From NCBI GenBank assembly GCA_947254375.1, contig CAMYCF010000005.1, positions 1 to 64,000 on the forward strand: 64,000 nucleotides of DNA, in the 5' to 3' direction. The position numbers and the translations under genes are program-made. This document shows, one piece after another, positions 60,648 through 64,000 of the stretch. This stretch comes from an uncultured Mobilibacterium sp. Lineage in GTDB: Bacteria; Bacillota; Clostridia; Peptostreptococcales; Anaerovoracaceae. Positions within the stretch are counted from its first letter, which is position 1. Each line of letters begins with the position of its first letter. The notes beneath the pieces were generated by a model, which did not search any database, was not told where the DNA came from, and worked only from the letters and a program-made list of their open reading frames with translations.

Positions 60648-60722
60648 GCTACTGTGGCTTAATGGTAAAGCACTTCACTCGTAATGAAGGGATTGTGAGT
60701 TCGATTCTCACCAGTAGCTCCA
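60648..60722 (+). tRNA. tRNA-Thr (anticodon CGT)
   Basis: The acceptor stem GCTACTG pairs with CAGTAGC (60712-60718), with discriminator T and an encoded CCA (60720-60722). The anticodon arm CTTCA-CTCGTAA-TGAAG reads CGT (threonine), and the T-arm is GTGAG-TTCGATT-CTCAC. The D-arm is short but normal (GGTAAAGC region). It has a promoter and its own terminator. Confidence 0.95.
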
Positions 60723-60730
60723 AGCAAAAG

Positions 60731-60753
60731 GACCCTGTAAAGGGTCTTTTTTT
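60731..60753 (+). terminator. Terminator of the tRNA-Thr gene
   Basis: GACCCT (60731-60736) pairs with AGGGTC (60741-60746) around GTAA, followed by T7. Confidence 0.88.
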
Positions 60754-60816
60754 CGTATCTTGTTCAGTATTTCCGAGTTAGTTTTTACGCGGCATAAAAG
60801 CCTGCACTTAAATGCA

Positions 60817-61704
60817 TTAAGTAATCGACGCCTTGTATATTTTATCTATCGAGCTCGCCATCTCTTTTGCGAACTCCTCGTCGGTCTGCTGAACGAACAG
60901 CTTTTCCGTCAGGGCTCTCGAGAAGCTCGCCGTCATGTCGTTGTTCTCGGCAAGCCTTCTGTTGGCCTCTTCCTGCGAATATCCGCCTGAGAGAGCCACG
61001 AGCCTTATGACGCAAGGGAAATCGAGCAGATCCCTGTAGAGGTTCGCCTTCTCAGGAAGGGTGAGCTTGAACATGAGATAGTCGTCGTCCTTCATATCTT
61101 TGAGGTGCGCGACGAACTCCTCGTGCAGGATCTCTTCGCACTCTGCTTTAGCCGGCGCGTTGATGTCGACTTCCGGCTCGATGATCGGAACGAGCCTCGC
61201 ATCGATGATCACGCGGGCCGTCTCGAACTGCTGATCCACGATCCTCTTGATAGCCTCCCTGTTCGGCTCCAGTATCACCGAACGCATCTTCGTCCCGAAA
61301 ATGTGCCTCTCCTTGGCTCGTTCCAGAAGCGCCGGAAGTCCCGGATTCGGCTTCATCATACGAACGCCGTCCTCGGCATCGGCAAGCCCTTTATCGACTT
61401 TGAGTATCGGCACGATGCCCTTGACATCCCAAAGGTAATCCGCCGTATAAAGATCTCCGATCTTCCTGTCCATCGTCATCTCGAAAAGGATCGCCGCAAG
61501 GATCTTCTCCGAAGTGAAAGTCGGGCATGTTATGATCCTGGTCCTCATCTCGTGGACCAGATCGAACATCTCCTCTTCGCTGCTGTATTTATCCTCTTCG
61601 ATCCCGTATAGCTTAAGCGCCTTAGGTGTGCTTCCGCCGCTCTGGTCGAGTGCGGCGATAAAACCCTTGTCATTCTTCATGCGCTCCAGTTGTTTATTGT
61701 TCAT
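60817..61704 (-). CDS. Class I fructose-bisphosphate aldolase
   Basis: The 295-residue protein is a Schiff-base aldolase of the bacterial class I group: start MNNKQLERMKNDKGFIAALDQSGGSTP; later PILKVDKGLA holds the Lys region and EPEVDINAP the acidic site. It splits fructose 1,6-bisphosphate in glycolysis without metal. AAAGGAG precedes ATG 61704. A minus-strand promoter (61740-61768) is present, so it is transcribed alone. Confidence 0.9.
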   Translation of the reverse strand: MNNKQLERMKNDKGFIAALDQSGGSTPKALKLYGIEEDKYSSEEEMFDLVHEMRTRIITCPTFTSEKILAAILFEMTMDRKIGDLYTADYLWDVKGIVPILKVDKGLADAEDGVRMMKPNPGLPALLERAKERHIFGTKMRSVILEPNREAIKRIVDQQFETARVIIDARLVPIIEPEVDINAPAKAECEEILHEEFVAHLKDMKDDDYLMFKLTLPEKANLYRDLLDFPCVIRLVALSGGYSQEEANRRLAENNDMTASFSRALTEKLFVQQTDEEFAKEMASSIDKIYKASIT

Positions 61705-61739
61705 CGAATGCTCCTTTCGTACTTTTTATCCATACGCTA

Positions 61740-61768
61740 ATCGTAGCATAGAAACCGTTGTATTTCAA
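61740..61768 (-). promoter_or_regulatory. Promoter of the aldolase gene
   Basis: On the minus strand: TTGAAA, 17 bases, TACGAT (plus-strand TTTCAA at 61763-61768 and ATCGTA at 61740-61745), about 40 bases before the start codon. Confidence 0.65.
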
Positions 61769-61788
61769 GAATGACGCCGCCCGCGCAG

Positions 61789-61817
61789 TTGTTCGCTTTT
61801 AACGGCTGTGATATAAT
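61789..61817 (+). promoter_or_regulatory. Promoter of glnS
   Basis: TTGTTC (61789-61794), 17 bases, TATAAT (61812-61817). It lies 34 bases before the glnS start and is divergent from the aldolase promoter. Confidence 0.72.
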
Positions 61818-61850
61818 TTCCGCATAGACTCAAGACCCCGGAGGCACGAA

Positions 61851-63518
61851 ATGAGCAATACGATCGAAAGAGAAGAATACCTGGAAATGCGCGATAATTT
61901 TATCCACCACATCATCGATGAGGATCTCGCGTCGGGAAAACACAAGGAAATAATCACGAGATTTCCGCCGGAACCGAACGGCTATCTGCACATCGGCCAC
62001 GCCAAGTCGATCTGCCTGAACTTCGGCACGGCGCTGAAATACGGCGGTAAATGCAATCTCAGATATGACGATACGAACCCGGTAAAAGAGGACACCGAGT
62101 ACGTCGATTCCATCGAAGAAGACGTAAGGTGGCTCGGCTTCCAATGGGCGGAGCGCCTCTGGGCTTCCGACTATTTCGACACGATGTACGAGGCTGCGGT
62201 CGAACTCATCAAGAAGGGCAAGGCGTTCGTCTGCGACCTTACGGCCGAACAGATCAGAGATTACCGCGGCACGCTCACGGAACCCGGGAAAGAGAGCCCG
62301 AACAGGAACAGGAGCATCGAGGAGAACCTCGAGCTTTTCGAGAGGATGAGAGCGGGCGAATTTGCGGACGGCGAAATGGTCCTCCGCGCGAAGATCGACA
62401 TGGCGTCCCCGAACATCAACATGCGTGACCCGGTCATCTACAGGGTCGCCCACGCCACTCACCACAACACGGGAGACAAGTGGTGCATCTATCCGATGTA
62501 CGATTTCGCGCACCCGATCGAGGACGCGATCGAAGGGATAACTCATTCGATCTGCACGCTCGAATTCGAGGATCACAGGCCTCTCTACGACTGGGTCGTA
62601 AGGGAAGTCGGCTTCTGGAACGACAATCCGCCTCGCCAGATAGAGTTCGCGAGGCTCAACATAACGAACATGATAATGAGCAAGAGGTATCTCAAGAAAC
62701 TCGTCGAAGACGGCACCGTTACAGGTTGGGACGATCCCCGTATGCCTACCATTGCAGGTATAAGGAGGCGCGGATACACGCCTGAAGCGATCCGCAAATT
62801 CTGCGACGAGATAGGCGTTGCGAAGTCGAATTCGACGGTCGACATCGCTCAGCTCGAGACGGCGGTGAGGGACGATCTTCAGGATAAGGTCAGCGCGAGG
62901 AACGTGGTCACGGACCCGATAAAAATCGTCATAATCAACTATCCGGAAGGCAAGCTCGAGGATTGCGTCGTCGAGAACAACAGGAACGTCCCTGAGCTCG
63001 GCGAAAGGACGATCCCGTTCGGTCGCGAGATATGGATAGACGGCGAGGATTTTATGGAGGAGCCGGTCAAAAAATATTTCAGGCTTTTCCCGGGCAACGA
63101 GGTCAGGCTCAAGGGCGCGTATTTTATAAAATGCGAGGAGATCGTCAAGAACGACGACGGCTCGATAAAAGAGCTCCGCTGCGCTTATGACCCTGAGACG
63201 AAGAGCGGTAGCGATTTCAGCGGACGCAAGGTAAAAGGCACGATTCACTTCGTCGAGGCGTCAACCGCGGTAAAAGTAAAGATCCGCGAGTACGGATATC
63301 TCATGGTCAAAGATGAGAACGACGAATACGTCTTCAACGAGGACTCCCTTAAAGAGACGTGGGGATATGCGGAACCTTCGCTCGCCGATGCAAAGGCGGG
63401 AGAGCGCTTCCAATTCTTCCGTAAGGGCTTTTATATCGCGGATGCAGAGCTGACGACGGACGATGAGAAGGTGTTCAACAGCATAGTCAGCCTCAAGAGC
63501 TCCTGGAAGAAGAACTGA
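61851..63518 (+). CDS. glnS: Glutamine-tRNA ligase
   Basis: This 555-residue class I synthetase has the HIGH-type PPEPNGYLHIGHAKSI (about residues 41-56), DDTNPVKEDTEY and MSKRYL (KMSKS equivalent). The C-terminal two-barrel anticodon domain is recognisable around KYFRLFPGNEVRLKGA. It charges tRNA-Gln directly, so the organism need not rely only on the Glu-tRNA-Gln amidotransferase route. GGAGG precedes ATG 61851. Confidence 0.95.
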   Translation: MSNTIEREEYLEMRDNFIHHIIDEDLASGKHKEIITRFPPEPNGYLHIGHAKSICLNFGTALKYGGKCNLRYDDTNPVKEDTEYVDSIEEDVRWLGFQWAERLWASDYFDTMYEAAVELIKKGKAFVCDLTAEQIRDYRGTLTEPGKESPNRNRSIEENLELFERMRAGEFADGEMVLRAKIDMASPNINMRDPVIYRVAHATHHNTGDKWCIYPMYDFAHPIEDAIEGITHSICTLEFEDHRPLYDWVVREVGFWNDNPPRQIEFARLNITNMIMSKRYLKKLVEDGTVTGWDDPRMPTIAGIRRRGYTPEAIRKFCDEIGVAKSNSTVDIAQLETAVRDDLQDKVSARNVVTDPIKIVIINYPEGKLEDCVVENNRNVPELGERTIPFGREIWIDGEDFMEEPVKKYFRLFPGNEVRLKGAYFIKCEEIVKNDDGSIKELRCAYDPETKSGSDFSGRKVKGTIHFVEASTAVKVKIREYGYLMVKDENDEYVFNEDSLKETWGYAEPSLADAKAGERFQFFRKGFYIADAELTTDDEKVFNSIVSLKSSWKKN

Positions 63519-63530
63519 TACTGACGCGTG

Positions 63531-63558
63531 AAGCGGCGCGATGCGTTCGGCCGCTTTT
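63531..63558 (+). terminator. Weak terminator after glnS
   Basis: AAGCGGC (63531-63537) pairs with GCCGCTT (63550-63556), followed by TTAC; the T-tract is short, so read-through to the FHA gene is possible. Confidence 0.6.
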
Positions 63559-63579
63559 ACAAAATAGGAGGAGAAGGGT

Positions 63580-64000
63580 ATAAACGAGGTTTTCGGTAAA
63601 ATATTCGATCTGGTACAGGCGCAACCCGTTTTCGCAAAGTACGTAACGACCTCACTCAGATGGGTGTTCGCGGTCTTGGCGGTATACATACTGCTCAAGT
63701 CGATCATGTCGCTTTTATCGACGAAAGCGACCCCGGAGGTGTGGGGTTATCTTTGCGTGGAAGGCGGCGCGAGCATGCCTATTACCCACTGGGAGAACAT
63801 CATCGGACAGGCGCCGTCGGTCGACCTTCGGATACCGCTCGCCACGATATCGAGGACGCAGGCGATCCTCAACAGGCGTAAGGACGGTCAGTGGATGTTC
63901 CAGGACCTCAACTCCAAGAACGGCACCGTCATAAACGGCGTCCAGCTCATACCGAGAAAGCGCTACATAATAAACCCGGGCGATGAGATCATCATGGGCG
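63580..64000 (+). CDS. FHA-domain membrane protein (runs off the window end)
   Basis: The open frame begins after TAG 63565-63567. AGGAGGAG (63566-63573) stands six bases before ATA 63580, followed by AAC GAG GTT; no ATG, GTG or TTG occurs until GTG 63664, which has no ribosome site. I therefore propose AUA as start. The product has a hydrophilic N-terminus, one membrane helix (about 28-46: RWVFAVLAVYILL) and an FHA domain (ISRTQAIL, then DLNSKNGTVINGVQL), which binds phosphothreonine. The 3' end is cut by the window. FHA proteins of this type often lie next to FtsW/PBP genes and Ser/Thr kinases. Confidence 0.7.
   Translation, partial: MNEVFGKIFDLVQAQPVFAKYVTTSLRWVFAVLAVYILLKSIMSLLSTKATPEVWGYLCVEGGASMPITHWENIIGQAPSVDLRIPLATISRTQAILNRRKDGQWMFQDLNSKNGTVINGVQLIPRKRYIINPGDEIIMG

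Overview
The window looks like a chromosomal segment of an anaerobic Gram-positive bacterium of class Clostridia. The evidence is Mini-RNase III, a CarD-family regulator, a YacL-type PIN-TRAM protein, class I fructose-bisphosphate aldolase, RarA, strong AGGAGG ribosome binding sites, a sensory-type [FeFe] hydrogenase and a selenium-metabolism gene set. By eye the GC content is a little above 50%. A member of the Anaerovoracaceae/Mogibacterium side of the class is my guess, held at low confidence. I see no rRNA, CRISPR array, prophage or transposase; there is one tRNA gene, tRNA-Thr(CGT).

Layout. 0.1-2.8 kb: a DUF1858/DUF438/hemerythrin/PAS protein and a shortened, frameshifted paralogue. 2.9-7.7 kb: a CPBP membrane protease and an intact MGDG-type glycosyltransferase, followed by three adjacent genes (polysaccharide deacetylase, histidine kinase, response regulator) that are each frameshifted at a poly-T tract. 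7.8-10.9 kb: a MacB/FtsX-type ABC pair behind a strong promoter and palindrome. 11-16.9 kb: an XRE regulator divergent from an MFS transporter, a CocE/NonD (S15) hydrolase and an APC amino acid permease, probably a substrate uptake and hydrolysis unit. 17-25.5 kb: a J-domain coiled-coil protein, a HIRAN protein, a short-chain dehydrogenase, an NhaC antiporter and two tandem ATPase-permease fusions. 25.6-30 kb: a VTT membrane protein and a copper module (CsoR operator, csoR, copA with a CopZ-like domain that has its own ribosome binding site).

30-33.4 kb is a ferrous-iron uptake operon (feoA, feoA, feoB and two small membrane proteins) with a structured feoB leader. 33.4-36.4 kb pairs a sensory [FeFe]-hydrogenase/PAS protein with a SpoIIE-type phosphatase, likely a hydrogen or redox signalling unit. 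Then come rarA, a secreted surface protein, and a lipoprotein whose frame contains an internal TGA. 40.6-45.8 kb holds asnS, an EF-G-like GTPase and radA. 46-47.8 kb holds a yedE/tusA-like/DUF3343 selenium cluster. Minus-strand genes at 47.8-50.5 kb are a YbaK-type deacylase and a two-component system.

50.6-60.7 kb is a long housekeeping run transcribed in one direction: carD, a PIN-TRAM gene, ispDF, proS, two half-size chromate-family transporters, cysS, mrnC, thyA, folA, rlmB and tRNA-Thr. The window ends with a minus-strand class I aldolase, glnS and the start of an FHA-domain membrane protein that seems to use an AUA start codon. Main points for follow-up: the clustered T-tract frameshifts, the internal TGA near a selenium cluster, the feo/copper leader structures, the operator shared by feo and the ABC operon, and a genome-wide-looking excess of TAAAA/TTTTA.
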